A stretch of DNA of 64,000 nucleotides from Vibrio maritimus (GTDB lineage Bacteria; Pseudomonadota; Gammaproteobacteria; Enterobacterales; Vibrionaceae). The stretch covers positions 2,542,001-2,606,000 of the forward strand of contig NZ_CP090438.1 in assembly GCF_021441885.1 (NCBI RefSeq). Direction: 5' to 3'. Positions 42,117 to 51,637 of this stretch are shown here, piece after piece. Made by a program: the position numbers and the translations under genes. Each line of letters starts with the position of its first letter. Within the stretch, counting starts at the first letter, position 1. The notes beneath the pieces are model-generated. The model saw only the letters and a program-made list of their open reading frames with translations, was not told where the DNA came from and did not search any database.

Positions 42117-43568
42117 ATGACCGCCCACGTCGTCCATGAACCAAAAAAGTCCGGCGGCTTTTTTACCAATTTTAAGTTCCCTTCTGCCTACACCATTTTG
42201 TTTGCACTCATTGCTATCGTGGCTTTGATGACTTGGATCATTCCCGCTGGTCAATATGAGCGAGTAATGAATGATGACCTTGGAAGAGAAGTCCCTGTTG
42301 CTGGCACCTATTCTAGTGTTGAAAGTAACCCTCAAACCCCGATAGATGTGTTGATGGCACCCATCGACGGTTTCTACGATCACAGCAGCTATGAGGCAGG
42401 CGCAATCGATGTATCTCTGTTCGTACTTGTCATCGGTGGCTTTCTTGGTTTGGTAACCAAAACGGGGGCAATAGACGCAGGTATCGAGCGGGTTACTCAT
42501 CGTCTTGAGGGGCGAGAGGAATTGATGATCCCTATCCTCATGGCTCTATTTGCAGCCGGCGGAACGGTTTACGGCATGGCCGAAGAGTCACTGCCTTTCT
42601 ATACCTTACTTGTACCGGTCATGATGGCAGCGCGATTTGACCCACTCGTCGCAGCAGCCACTATTCTATTGGGAGCGGGTATCGGCGTGCTTGGCTCAAC
42701 CATTAACCCATTTGCCACCGTCATCGCCGCCAACGCTTCGGGCATTCCATTTACGGATGGCATTATGCTGCGTCTTGCCATGCTCGTGGTCGGTTGGGTG
42801 ATTTGCGTTGCCTATGTGATGCGTTACGCCAAGATGGTCAAAGCAGACCCGACCAAATCCATTGTCTATGACAAGTATGAGGAAAACAAAGCGCACTTCT
42901 TAGGTAATAAAGGCGAAGAGAAACTTGATTTCACAACGACTCGAAAAGTCATCCTGACCATTTTTTCTGGTTCATTCGCAGTCATGATCTATGGAGTCTC
43001 TATCGCTGGATGGTGGATGGCAGAAATCTCAGCGATGTTCTTGGCTGCGTCTATTCTGGTTGGTTTCGTCGCACGAATGAGTGAAGAGTCGTTTATAGAA
43101 AGCTTTATTGAAGGCGCAAGAGACTTGCTAGGTGTGGCTCTCATCATTGGTATCGCGCGCGGCATTGTGGTCGTGATGGACAGGGGAATGATCACCGACA
43201 CCATCCTCAATTCTGCCGAGCACATAGTGACGGGGCTGTCGTCAATTGTCTTCGTTAATGTGATGTTTTTCTTAGAAATACTACTTTCATTCTTAGTTCC
43301 ATCAACATCAGGTTTGGCCGTATTGACCATGCCGATCATGGCACCTCTCGGTGATTTTGCAGGCGTTGGAAGGGATCTCGTGATCACCGCTTATCAATCT
43401 GCCTCGGGGCTGGTGAACCTGGTAACACCGACCTCGGCCGTGGTGATGGGTGGACTTGCCATCGCTCGCGTACCTTATGCTCGGTGGTTGAAATGGGTCG
43501 CACCGCTTATGGGTATCCTAACCCTGTTCTGTGTCATTATGCTTAGCCTAGGCACATTGATCGGCTAA
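42117..43568 (+). CDS. YfcC-family transporter, candidate arginine/ornithine antiporter
   Basis: 483 residues with about twelve membrane helices. The start FPSAYTILFALIAIVALMTWIIPAGQYERV and the C-terminal FLVPSTSGLAVLTMPIMAPLGDFAGV and YQSASGLVNLVTPTSAVVMGGL are characteristic of the YfcC/DcuC-like superfamily, which includes basic amino acid antiporters of arginine deiminase clusters. Its position directly before arcA, arcC and the catabolic ornithine carbamoyltransferase suggests arginine uptake coupled to ornithine export. It has its own promoter region and terminator, so it is not strictly part of the arc operon. AAGGAG precedes the ATG. Confidence 0.85.
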   Translation: MTAHVVHEPKKSGGFFTNFKFPSAYTILFALIAIVALMTWIIPAGQYERVMNDDLGREVPVAGTYSSVESNPQTPIDVLMAPIDGFYDHSSYEAGAIDVSLFVLVIGGFLGLVTKTGAIDAGIERVTHRLEGREELMIPILMALFAAGGTVYGMAEESLPFYTLLVPVMMAARFDPLVAAATILLGAGIGVLGSTINPFATVIAANASGIPFTDGIMLRLAMLVVGWVICVAYVMRYAKMVKADPTKSIVYDKYEENKAHFLGNKGEEKLDFTTTRKVILTIFSGSFAVMIYGVSIAGWWMAEISAMFLAASILVGFVARMSEESFIESFIEGARDLLGVALIIGIARGIVVVMDRGMITDTILNSAEHIVTGLSSIVFVNVMFFLEILLSFLVPSTSGLAVLTMPIMAPLGDFAGVGRDLVITAYQSASGLVNLVTPTSAVVMGGLAIARVPYARWLKWVAPLMGILTLFCVIMLSLGTLIG

Positions 43569-43632
43569 GTACATGATCGGCTAGTTTCGCTGACAACTCT
43601 GCTTTGAAGATTCAGTCAAACTGCGCCGAATG

Positions 43633-43664
43633 ATACAAGCCCGCTATCAATAGCGGGCTTTCTC
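43633..43664 (+). terminator. Terminator after the YfcC-type gene
   Basis: AAGCCCGCTAT with ATAGCGGGCTT, loop CA, followed by TCTCTTTATTT: a strong rho-independent terminator. Confidence 0.85.
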
Positions 43665-44197
43665 TTTATTTAGTGCTCGTTACAGCCATTTCCCACTGCC
43701 CTATCATCTCTTTTTTCTCTCCTTCGACAGCTTCAGCTCCCTCAATATCAACACTCTTAACCCTTTCAAAGCTGACTGAAAAAGTGATCAAGATCCGACT
43801 TTTGGTAGAAATCCTGTTAACAATTACCTCTAAAATGCGACCAAAAACGGTATCTAGTAGCCTGTTATGCATATTCTGCCGACCTAATGAAATGAATTAT
43901 TTTAACTAATGCGAATCAAATTTCCTTCGCGCTTTATTTAATCGTTATTTTTCGAATAATTCATGCATATTATTCCCGCCTAAACGGTCAAATACCCAAC
44001 TTTATTCGAGACCTTTAAAGAATAGATATTGTTAACAGCCGCCTATTTTAACCCAATCAGTAGCACAGTAAGTGTGTGATCAAGATCCAACATATCCTGA
44101 ATAAGTTAATGCATATTATATCCACCACAACGAAGCTAATAATAAATACCCTACATAAAACTCTTTGAGTTTTTATAAATACTAGAGAGATTTGATT
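43665..44197 (+). promoter_or_regulatory. Regulatory region upstream of arcA
   Basis: No credible gene in over 500 bases, but repeated signals: GTGATCAAGATCC at 43784-43796 and again at 44076-44088 (each 8 of 10 to the FNR TTGAT-N4-ATCAA site), and TGCATATT-type elements at 43868-43887, 43964-43983 and 44110-44129 that share a CC.CC tail with each other and with the element upstream of the transporter gene. TGCATA and the overlapping GAATAATTCA at 43954 resemble ArgR half-sites. Induction by arginine and low oxygen is expected and inferred. Confidence 0.55.
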
Positions 44198-45418
44198 ATG
44201 AATAAACTCTATGTTGGTTCTGAAGTTGGTCAGTTACGCCGTGTGTTAATTCACCGTCCACGCCGTGCTCTCACACACCTTACCCCATCTAACTGCCACC
44301 AGCTTCTTTTCGATGATGTGCTTGCTGTCGAAAAAGCGGGTGAAGAGCACGATGTGTTTGCTAAAACACTTGAGTCGCAAGGTGTCGAAGTACTCCTACT
44401 CACCAACCTTCTTGCAGAAACCCTAGCAATCGCAGAAGCAAAAGATTGGCTACTTAATACTCAGGTATCGGACTTCCGTTATGGCCCAACCTTTGCGAAT
44501 GACGTCAGATGTTACCTCGCTGACCTTCCAAATCTGGAACTCGCGAAGATTCTAACTGGTGGGCTTTCTTTTGGAGAGATGCCTTTAGAGTCATCTTCTA
44601 TGCTGCAGTCTCTGTATAAGAAAAATGATTTCATCATTGACCCATTACCAAACCACCTATTTACCCGCGATACCTCTTGCTGGGTTTACGGTGGCGTCTC
44701 TATTAACCCCATGGCTAAGGTGGCGCGTCAAAGAGAAACTAACCATCTACGCGCTATCTATCGCTGGCATCCAAGTTTCGCCGGTCAAGACTTCATCAAG
44801 TACTTTGGTGATGAGCCTCTCGCTTATGACCACTCGACAATTGAGGGTGGTGACGTCCTAGTCATTGGCAAAGGTGCGGTGCTCATCGGCATGTCCGAGC
44901 GCACAACCCCACAAGGCGTTGAACATCTTGCCTCTAGCTTGTTCAAACATGGTCAAGCTAAACAGGTCATCGCACTAGAACTGCCAAAAGATCGTTCTTG
45001 CATGCACTTAGATACTGTCATGACACATATGCGTGAAGACACCTTCTCGGTCTATCCAAATGTGATTCCTGACGATGTGAAGTGCTGGAGCCTTACAGGT
45101 GATGAATCAGGTCGAGTAAAAGCCACACAGCAAACCTCATACATCTCCACCATTGAGAAAGCACTGCACGTCGACAAGCTCAATCTTATCACCACAGGCG
45201 GTGACAACTTTGAAGCAGAACGTGAACAGTGGAATGACGCTAACAACGTACTGACCGTTAAACCAGGCGTCGTTATTGGCTATGAACGCAATACCTACAC
45301 CAATGAGAAGTATGACAAGGCTGGTATCACCGTGCTCCCTATTCCTGGAGATGAACTCGGTCGCGGTCGCGGCGGTGCGCGATGCATGAGCTGCCCTATT
45401 GAACGCGATGGTATCTAA
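44198..45418 (+). CDS. arcA: Arginine deiminase
   Basis: Hydrolyses L-arginine to citrulline and ammonia, the first step of the arginine deiminase pathway. 406 residues from the ATG at 44198 with GAGAGA seven bases upstream; a TTG two codons earlier is rejected. Guanidino-modifying-enzyme features are all present: MLQSLYKKND, PNHLFTRDTSCWV near 160, EGGDVLVIGKGAVLIGMSERT near 225, HLDTVMTH near 270 and the catalytic cysteine in RGGARCMSCPIERDGI at the C-terminus. First gene of arcA-arcC-OTC. Confidence 0.97.
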   Translation: MNKLYVGSEVGQLRRVLIHRPRRALTHLTPSNCHQLLFDDVLAVEKAGEEHDVFAKTLESQGVEVLLLTNLLAETLAIAEAKDWLLNTQVSDFRYGPTFANDVRCYLADLPNLELAKILTGGLSFGEMPLESSSMLQSLYKKNDFIIDPLPNHLFTRDTSCWVYGGVSINPMAKVARQRETNHLRAIYRWHPSFAGQDFIKYFGDEPLAYDHSTIEGGDVLVIGKGAVLIGMSERTTPQGVEHLASSLFKHGQAKQVIALELPKDRSCMHLDTVMTHMREDTFSVYPNVIPDDVKCWSLTGDESGRVKATQQTSYISTIEKALHVDKLNLITTGGDNFEAEREQWNDANNVLTVKPGVVIGYERNTYTNEKYDKAGITVLPIPGDELGRGRGGARCMSCPIERDGI

Positions 45419-45450
45419 CCATTCCTTAAGACTTAATGGATGAAAAAGTT

Positions 45451-46362
45451 ATGAAAAAACAAACCATTGTCGTCGCTCTTGGTGGTAACGCCTTACTAAA
45501 AAGAGGTGAGCCACTCGAAGCTGAAGTACAAAGACATAATATTGAAGTTGCGGTCAACACCATTTCCAAGATCGCTGAACAATACAACGTTGTACTGGTG
45601 CACGGTAACGGCCCTCAAGTTGGCTTGTTAGCGCTTCAAGGACTGGAATACAAAAAGGTTAACCCTTATCCCCTCGATGTGCTGGGCAGTGAAACACAAG
45701 GAATGATCGGTTACATGCTGATGCAAGAGTTTAAAAACCAAATGCCAGATAGAAATGTCACTTGCATGCTAACTCAAATGACGGTCGATCCAAACGATCC
45801 TGCGTTTAAAGATCCAACAAAACCGATCGGCCCAATCTACGAGAAGCAGGAAGCCTGCGACCTGGCAGAGAAATATCACTGGACCATAAAACCGGACGGT
45901 CAACACTTCCGCCGTGTGGTCCCAAGTCCGCAGCCTACCGGCATTATTGAACATGAGGCAATCACCTCTTTGATTGAGCAAGGTCATCTCGTGATCTGTA
46001 CCGGAGGCGGCGGCATTCCGGTTACACGGAGAGACGGTAAGTTGGTTGGTGTCGAAGCGGTCATCGATAAAGATATGTCGGCTGCATTCTTAGCCAAACA
46101 GTTGAATGCTGATCGCCTACTGATTCTTACCGATGCGGATGCGGTCTATCTCGACTGGGGACAACCAACCCAGCGTCCACTGCATACCACAACGCCAGCA
46201 GAACTCTCCCGCTACCAGTTTGATGCTGGCTCAATGGGACCCAAAATCGATGCTTCTTGTGAGTTTATTCAACAAGGTGGGCAAATGGTCGGTATTGGCG
46301 CGTTAGAAGATGGTCTTCGCATTCTTGAAGGCAACGCCGGCACCGTTATTACTAAACGCTAA
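45451..46362 (+). CDS. arcC: Carbamate kinase
   Basis: Converts carbamoyl phosphate and ADP to ATP, CO2 and ammonia, the energy-yielding step of the pathway. 303 residues from the ATG at 45451 (MKKQTIVVALGGNALLKRG); an ATG at 45436 in frame adds five residues, and the ribosome site GGA between them favours 45451. The amino-acid-kinase fold shows VVALGGNALL at the start, VLVHGNGPQVG near 55, VICTGGGGIPV near 180, and ILTDADAVYLDW plus GSMGPKIDA in the ATP-binding C-terminal part. Thirty-two bases after arcA. Confidence 0.96.
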   Translation: MKKQTIVVALGGNALLKRGEPLEAEVQRHNIEVAVNTISKIAEQYNVVLVHGNGPQVGLLALQGLEYKKVNPYPLDVLGSETQGMIGYMLMQEFKNQMPDRNVTCMLTQMTVDPNDPAFKDPTKPIGPIYEKQEACDLAEKYHWTIKPDGQHFRRVVPSPQPTGIIEHEAITSLIEQGHLVICTGGGGIPVTRRDGKLVGVEAVIDKDMSAAFLAKQLNADRLLILTDADAVYLDWGQPTQRPLHTTTPAELSRYQFDAGSMGPKIDASCEFIQQGGQMVGIGALEDGLRILEGNAGTVITKR

Positions 46363-46444
46363 ATTCTCTCAATCACAATGATATGAAGCGCTGGCTTAAT
46401 TCAAGCAGTATGAGCCAGCGCCAAGACTGAAAAAGGACACTATT

Positions 46445-47455
46445 ATGGCTTTCAATCTTCGTAATCGTAACTTCCTAAAACTTCTTGATTTCACACCTCG
46501 CGAAATCGGTCATTTGTTAGAACTGTCTATTGAGCTGAAAAAGGCTAAGTACAACGGCTACGAACAGCCAAGACTTAAAGGTAAAAACATCGCTCTGATC
46601 TTCGAGAAAACATCGACTCGTACCCGCTGTGCCTTCGAAGTCGCGGCATTCGATCAAGGCGCTCAAGTTTCTTATCTCGGTCCAACCGGTTCTCAAATTG
46701 GTCATAAAGAGTCGATGAAAGATACGGCTCGAGTACTGGGTAGAATGTACGATGGCATTGAGTACCGCGGTTTTGGACAAGCTATTGTCGAAGAGCTCGG
46801 TCAATACGCTGGCGTGCCGGTATGGAATGGTTTAACCGACGAGTTCCACCCAACTCAGATTCTTGCTGACTTCATGACAATGATGGAGCACTCCCCAAAT
46901 AAACCGCTGAGCGAAATCACTTTCGCTTACTTAGGTGATGCTCGTAACAACATGGGTAACTCACTTATGGTTGGTGCGGCGAAAATGGGTATGGAGGTCC
47001 GTCTTGTGGCACCAAAAGCGTTTTGGCCAGAAGCATCACTTGTAGAGCAATGCCAAGCCATAGCTGCTGAAACTGGCGCAAAAATCGTACTCACCGAAGA
47101 CGTTCAAGAAGGTGTTCAAGGCTGTGACTTCCTGTATACCGATGTCTGGGTTTCGATGGGCGAAGCCAAAGAGGCCTGGGCGGAGCGCATCAAACTGATG
47201 CTACCGTATCAAGTTAACATGGATGTGATCAAAGCGACGGGTAACCCTAATGTGAAGTTTATGCACTGTTTACCTGCATTCCATGGTGAAGATACCACGG
47301 TCGGTAAAGCACTCGCGGCTGACTATCCAGAACTCTCACAAGGATGCGAAGTAACGGATGAAGTGGTGGAGTCTCCTTACTCAATCGTCTTTGATGAAGC
47401 AGAAAATCGCATGCACACCATTAAAGCCGTCATGGTGGCAACACTCGGTCAATAA
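46445..47455 (+). CDS. arcB: Ornithine carbamoyltransferase, catabolic type by context
   Basis: In the arginine deiminase pathway it phosphorolyses citrulline to ornithine and carbamoyl phosphate. 336 residues. The carbamoyl-phosphate-binding STRTR motif is in EKTSTRTRCAFEVAAFD (about 53-69), with HPTQILADFMTM near 133 and the ornithine-binding HCLPAFHG near 272 followed by VVESPYSIVFDEAENRMHT. The sequence alone cannot separate catabolic from anabolic forms; position behind arcA and arcC supports the catabolic assignment. AAAAGGACAC precedes the ATG; a terminator follows. Confidence 0.93.
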   Translation: MAFNLRNRNFLKLLDFTPREIGHLLELSIELKKAKYNGYEQPRLKGKNIALIFEKTSTRTRCAFEVAAFDQGAQVSYLGPTGSQIGHKESMKDTARVLGRMYDGIEYRGFGQAIVEELGQYAGVPVWNGLTDEFHPTQILADFMTMMEHSPNKPLSEITFAYLGDARNNMGNSLMVGAAKMGMEVRLVAPKAFWPEASLVEQCQAIAAETGAKIVLTEDVQEGVQGCDFLYTDVWVSMGEAKEAWAERIKLMLPYQVNMDVIKATGNPNVKFMHCLPAFHGEDTTVGKALAADYPELSQGCEVTDEVVESPYSIVFDEAENRMHTIKAVMVATLGQ

Positions 47456-47481
47456 ACAAGCGTGAAGCGGTAAACACCAAT

Positions 47482-47507
47482 AAAAGCGAGGGGATTCTCT
47501 CGCTTTT
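47482..47507 (+). terminator. Terminator after the arc operon
   Basis: AAAAGCGAG with CTCGCTTTT and an eight-base loop, 27 bases behind the ornithine carbamoyltransferase stop. Confidence 0.75.
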
Positions 47508-47657
47508 GAGTGTTCAAACAATAACCTAACCTCAAAATGAGATAAGGGCATATATTTTACCCAAACCTAATTTGGTAGTGTATGAAGTGTTATTTCTACT
47601 GATTCACAATATATATAACCATCTCAAGGATGAGTTTTACTATTTAATAGGTGAAAC

Positions 47658-48140
47658 ATGTACGACACTCCTGATTTAGATAGCGTTTCTGTCGATGACC
47701 ACAAGCTCACCGAAGTCTGCAAAAAGCTTCTGCAACAGCAAAGCTTCACCACCCAAAATAAACTAAGGCAAGCCTTAGTCGACCTCGGCTACTCCGGTAT
47801 CAGTCAATCCACTGTCTCGAGGCTTTTGGCTCATCTAGGCGTGGTGAAGATGCAAAACGCGTGTGGCAAAAAAGCCTACTGCCTAACCGCAGAGAGCACC
47901 TCTGTCCGCGTTGATTCATCCATCTCTTCTCAGATTGAGCTCATTACTAATAACCAATCACTGGTCGTCATTAAGACTCATCCAGGTAGCGCGCAGCTCA
48001 TCGCTCGTTTGATAGATATTGACCCGCATGCTGACATCTTAGCCACGATAGGCGGCAATGATACGATCTTAGTGGTACCCAAACATGTCAAAGACGTCGA
48101 CCGCTGTGAGCAAGTGGTACGGGCTCGATTAGGCGCTTAA
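47658..48140 (+). CDS. argR: ArgR-family arginine regulator
   Basis: 160 residues. N-terminal winged helix (KLTEVCKKLLQQQSFTTQNKLRQALVDLGYSGISQSTVSRLL, about 16-58) with the SQSTVSR recognition helix, and C-terminal hexamerisation/arginine-binding domain with LVVIKTHPGSAQLIARLID and the LATIGGNDTILVV motif near 135. This is the ArgR/AhrC family. Because it stands directly downstream of the arc genes, it may be the activator of the catabolic operon (ArcR-like function) rather than the general biosynthetic repressor, which in vibrios is usually encoded beside mdh. That is inference from position. Confidence 0.9.
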   Translation: MYDTPDLDSVSVDDHKLTEVCKKLLQQQSFTTQNKLRQALVDLGYSGISQSTVSRLLAHLGVVKMQNACGKKAYCLTAESTSVRVDSSISSQIELITNNQSLVVIKTHPGSAQLIARLIDIDPHADILATIGGNDTILVVPKHVKDVDRCEQVVRARLGA

Positions 48141-48163
48141 CAATAAGCGCTAATACGGTAATC

Positions 48164-48200
48164 AAACGGGGTATTTCCTTAGGAATTATCCCGTTTTTTT
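48164..48200 (+). terminator. Terminator after argR
   Basis: AAACGGG with CCCGTTT closes a hairpin containing an inner TTCC/GGAA stem; it ends in seven thymines. Confidence 0.8.
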
Positions 48201-48257
48201 CTGCCATGATTGCTTTATGATGGTGGGCACACACTTCGAATAACAAAGGGAATGCCC

Positions 48258-48866
48258 ATGTCACTGTCGGAAGACGCTAAACAGCAACGCCACAAAGAGC
48301 GTCAGCAAAAAGTGAAAGAGAATGTTGATAAAAAAATCGCTAATGCGCAGGTAGAAAAAGGGCTGCTACTGGTCATTACTGGCAATGGTAAAGGAAAGTC
48401 GACCTCAGGCTTTGGCACAGTGGCACGCGCGGTCGGTCACGGCAAGAAATGCGCAGTGGCACAATTTATCAAAGGCACATGGGATAACGGCGAACGTAAC
48501 CTGCTCGAAAAGCTAGGCGTAGAATTTCAGGTGATGGCAACCGGCTTTACTTGGGAGACACAAAATAAAGCCGCCGACACCGAAGCCGCACAAGGCGTTT
48601 GGCAAGAGTGTAAACGTATGCTGCAAGATGAATCTATCGACGTGGTGCTTTTTGATGAGCTGACCTACATGGTGAGCTATGGCTATATCGAACTGGATGA
48701 GGTTGTCGAAGCACTTAATAATCGCCCTAACATGCAGTCCGTGATCATCACTGGGCGCGCAGCACATCGCACGCTTATTGATATGGCAGATACAGTATCA
48801 GAAGTTAAAAATATCAAACATGCTTTCGAGTCTGGTGTAAAAGCGCTAAAAGGCGTCGACTGGTAA
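48258..48866 (+). CDS. cobO: Cob(I)yrinic acid a,c-diamide adenosyltransferase
   Basis: ATP:cob(I)alamin adenosyltransferase of the BtuR/CobO type. 202 residues from the ATG at 48258; AAAGGG is seven bases upstream, which excludes the ATG at 48252. A charged N-terminal region (about 1-30) is followed by the P-loop ITGNGKGKSTSGFGT, and then by VAQFIKGTWDNGERN, LFDELTYMVSYGYI and VIITGRAAHRTLIDMADTVSE, all typical of the family. It enables conversion of imported corrinoids to adenosylcobalamin. Stands alone between argR and a small unknown gene. Confidence 0.95.
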   Translation: MSLSEDAKQQRHKERQQKVKENVDKKIANAQVEKGLLLVITGNGKGKSTSGFGTVARAVGHGKKCAVAQFIKGTWDNGERNLLEKLGVEFQVMATGFTWETQNKAADTEAAQGVWQECKRMLQDESIDVVLFDELTYMVSYGYIELDEVVEALNNRPNMQSVIITGRAAHRTLIDMADTVSEVKNIKHAFESGVKALKGVDW

Positions 48867-49022
48867 GTTCCAATCTTACCGCTTATGGGGGACGCTTTTG
48901 ATACCAAAATATCGAGAAGTCACCCATACAGGGTACATTTCACTCAACTCTCTACATGACATTAGGTTGCATTTCGTTTAAGTTAAACATAAATGCAACA
49001 TAACTTTAACACGGAGAGTTTT

Positions 49023-49289
49023 ATGGAAAGTTGTACTCTAGCACTGTGGATGCGTGCGAATGAGCATGAGTTCGTCCTAGGATGGGGCCCAATTCAAAGC
49101 TTACAAGAGTCCATGACTTGCTGGGAATCCATTCGCGAAACAAGCGGTGACTCTAGCTACTCGTTAACCCTTCGCAAGCCATGTGGTGCTGTCGATTCAA
49201 AGAATATAGATATGGCAGCTGCATCTGTACTCATTGAATCTTGGGGCGCTATCAAAGAAGAAGAGCAAGATCTCGATTTGCATTGGTAG
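49023..49289 (+). CDS. Hypothetical small protein (88 aa)
   Basis: Start at 49023 with GGAGAG seven bases upstream; a longer frame to 48993 is not supported. 88 residues, soluble and acidic, with two tryptophan-containing segments (LALWMRANEHEFVLGWGP and ESMTCWESIRET). The family is not recognised. It is single-gene, followed by a shared terminator. Core-like codon use suggests a native gene. Confidence 0.7.
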   Translation: MESCTLALWMRANEHEFVLGWGPIQSLQESMTCWESIRETSGDSSYSLTLRKPCGAVDSKNIDMAAASVLIESWGAIKEEEQDLDLHW

Positions 49290-49339
49290 TTTGCCTGGCA
49301 ATTTGGATTGGTAATGAGTGGAGACACTCGGAATGTAAA

Positions 49340-49365
49340 AAAGCCAGCCTCTACAGGCTGGCTTT
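49340..49365. terminator. Bidirectional terminator
   Basis: AAAGCCAGCCT/AGGCTGGCTTT, 11 pairs with CTAC loop. It stands between the convergent 88-residue gene and asmA and has A/T runs on both sides. Confidence 0.85.
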
Positions 49366-49395
49366 ATCGTTCTAATTGCAACAGGGTTACTTACA

Positions 49396-51489
49396 TCAGT
49401 TAAACAAACCTTTTAGCAGGCCGTCTACCGCCTTTTTGGTTTTCTCATCTTTAATGCCTAGTCGCTCTGTGGCGCGTTCAACTTCTTTCTTCGCTTTCTC
49501 TTTTAATACATCGTCAAACACCAGCGCGAACTGAGGCTGAGCCCATGAACCCGTTATCTTGATTGGGATCGTCACGTCACGAAGCTCGTCAATAGATTGA
49601 CCACCCTGCCCTTCTAGCGTGCCAACAACTGAAGTACGTACTAAGAAGTCTGCTGTTTCGTTAACGTAGTTTGCTGAGCCCTCACCTTGAATACGAAGCA
49701 GTGGTGATTCTGCCGTCATGTCTTTGGTCGATACGACGCCGTTTGCTAGATTTAGCGTCGCTTTCATTGCACTGAAATCCGTTTTTTGTGGACCCTGTTG
49801 ACCGTCTAAAGACTGACCTTTAAAGCGCGCATAATTCTCACGAATCATCTGCGCAACGTTAATGCCATTTACCGCACCATCAGCAAAGTTAATCTTCACC
49901 GTACCGGATAGATTTTTCTTCATTGCAGTTGGAGCAAGCCCCTTACCTTTAACGTTGACATCAATGTTGCCCGTGCCTTCTAGCTTATCGTTGTCAGCGA
50001 CATCTTTGAGCAAAGGTTGAACCTTGACGCCTTTAATACGCTTAACCGCGCTGTAAGTCGCTGGAGACTGACGCGCATCTAACTTACCTTTTGCCGTAAT
50101 AGAACCGCTGTAGAGCTCTGAGCTAAATGATGTCAGCTCAGCCACACCGCGATTGACAGAAAAGTCAGCGGTTACTTTTTGCATGTGAGCATTCGCTGCT
50201 TTGAATTTGTCGATGGTGATCTTGCCTTTCACATCCAGACCTTTGAGCGCGCTTAGGTCTGGTTCCACCTCGCTCGCCGATGGTTTCGATGCGCCACCCG
50301 TTTGCTCACCACCCGTTGAAGCGGTTTTATCTGCAGGCTGATTCAAACCTAAAAACTCATCCAGGTCGATATTCGGGCTGTGAAGAGAGAAACGTACTTT
50401 AGGGATATCGGCTAACTGAACGGTCGCTTTGCCGTCTAGCTCAATCTTGTTCACCGTGAGTTTATTTAGAACAAAATCAAGAAAGCTCTTGTTCATATCA
50501 AAGCTTAGATCCGACGCCATAATGACTTTCATCGGAGACTGCGGCAGCGCTGCGCCTTCAAGCGTCGAGTCCAAAGACAAGCCGCTCAACGTAACCATGC
50601 TTATTGCTTTATCAACTGTGAACGTTGTGCCGCCTTTAGCATCAAAGGTTAGCTCGGCTGCATTGCCTTTCATTGAGAAATCAATGGCGTTTGGCTTATC
50701 AAACTCAAAGGTTGCCAACTTAAGCTGTGCTTGCTGAATTTGATTCGCCGCATCTTGGTAGGTCGCATCAAACTCAATGTTCTTCAATGCATACTCTGCA
50801 AAGCCTTGAGCCAGTTTAAAATCAGCCGTACCTTTGGCAGTAAACTGCTGATCATTGTTTTGACCTTTCATTTCAAAATTCGCAGTGGTCCACTGATCAA
50901 TTGCGAACTCAGAAACATTTAAGCCCACATCATAGAGCTTAGTGAATGTACCTGTTTGTGCGTTAGACATCTCAAGCAGCGCATTTGAAACAGTCACGCC
51001 CGATAGAGAGATCTGCCATCCGTCTGTGGCTGACGCCGTCGAATCAGCTGGCGCATCGGATGTGGTTGTCGGCTCTGCTGCCGCTTCCGTTTGCGGCGCT
51101 GCAGTAAGTGAATCTAGGTTAGAGCGACCATCTTTAAGTGTTTCTAAATGAACCTGTGCACCATCTAGAGTAATAGAGCCAATCTCAAGCGTTTTATCAA
51201 GCAGCGGCATAACCGCGACGCTCACACCAACTTGGCTAACGCTGAACAAATTTGGGTTTTGGAAGCCTTGCGGGTTCTTCAAGCTTGTTTGCCCAAGCTC
51301 TAGCCCCACCGATGGGAAGAATTGCCAGCTAATATCACCGCTGATCTCAAGATCAAGTCCGGTTTGGTTTTTGACTTGCTCTGCGAGCATAGGTTTGAAC
51401 TGGTTAGGATTCACAAACATCACCAGCGCAGCGACACCTAACACTATTACCAATACAGGTATGGCAAGAATGAGGAGGAGTTTTTTCAT
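49396..51489 (-). CDS. asmA: AsmA family outer-membrane-assembly protein
   Basis: Inner-membrane-anchored, periplasmic protein of the AsmA/bridge-like lipid transfer family, linked to outer-membrane protein and lipid homeostasis. 697 residues from the ATG at 51489 (MKKLLLILAIPVLVIVLGV), preceded by AGGGAAG; a longer frame to 51522 would begin inside the udk terminator. One N-terminal membrane helix, then a long beta-rich repetitive region with the family block NPNQFKPMLAEQVKNQTGLDLEISGDISWQF (about 24-54) and C-terminal GTVKINFADGAVNGINVAQMIREN. A low-complexity Ala/Thr/Glu-Pro stretch lies near 145-165. Confidence 0.93.
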   Translation of the reverse strand: MKKLLLILAIPVLVIVLGVAALVMFVNPNQFKPMLAEQVKNQTGLDLEISGDISWQFFPSVGLELGQTSLKNPQGFQNPNLFSVSQVGVSVAVMPLLDKTLEIGSITLDGAQVHLETLKDGRSNLDSLTAAPQTEAAAEPTTTSDAPADSTASATDGWQISLSGVTVSNALLEMSNAQTGTFTKLYDVGLNVSEFAIDQWTTANFEMKGQNNDQQFTAKGTADFKLAQGFAEYALKNIEFDATYQDAANQIQQAQLKLATFEFDKPNAIDFSMKGNAAELTFDAKGGTTFTVDKAISMVTLSGLSLDSTLEGAALPQSPMKVIMASDLSFDMNKSFLDFVLNKLTVNKIELDGKATVQLADIPKVRFSLHSPNIDLDEFLGLNQPADKTASTGGEQTGGASKPSASEVEPDLSALKGLDVKGKITIDKFKAANAHMQKVTADFSVNRGVAELTSFSSELYSGSITAKGKLDARQSPATYSAVKRIKGVKVQPLLKDVADNDKLEGTGNIDVNVKGKGLAPTAMKKNLSGTVKINFADGAVNGINVAQMIRENYARFKGQSLDGQQGPQKTDFSAMKATLNLANGVVSTKDMTAESPLLRIQGEGSANYVNETADFLVRTSVVGTLEGQGGQSIDELRDVTIPIKITGSWAQPQFALVFDDVLKEKAKKEVERATERLGIKDEKTKKAVDGLLKGLFN

Positions 51490-51508
51490 TAGCAACTTCC
51501 CTGAAAAC

Positions 51509-51533
51509 AAAAAGTGGCACATAAAGTGCCACT
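51509..51533 (-). terminator. Terminator after udk
   Basis: AGTGGCAC and GTGCCACT form an eight-pair stem; on the minus strand TTTTTGTTTTC follows. It lies between udk and the asmA start. Confidence 0.75.
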
Positions 51534-51637
51534 AATCTATTAAAAAATAAAGCAATTTAAATGCGGTTCGAGCACCCATTGAGTATAGAACATTCTTACC
51601 GCGTTTCGTGTATGTTTTCGACTAAATAATGTCAGAA

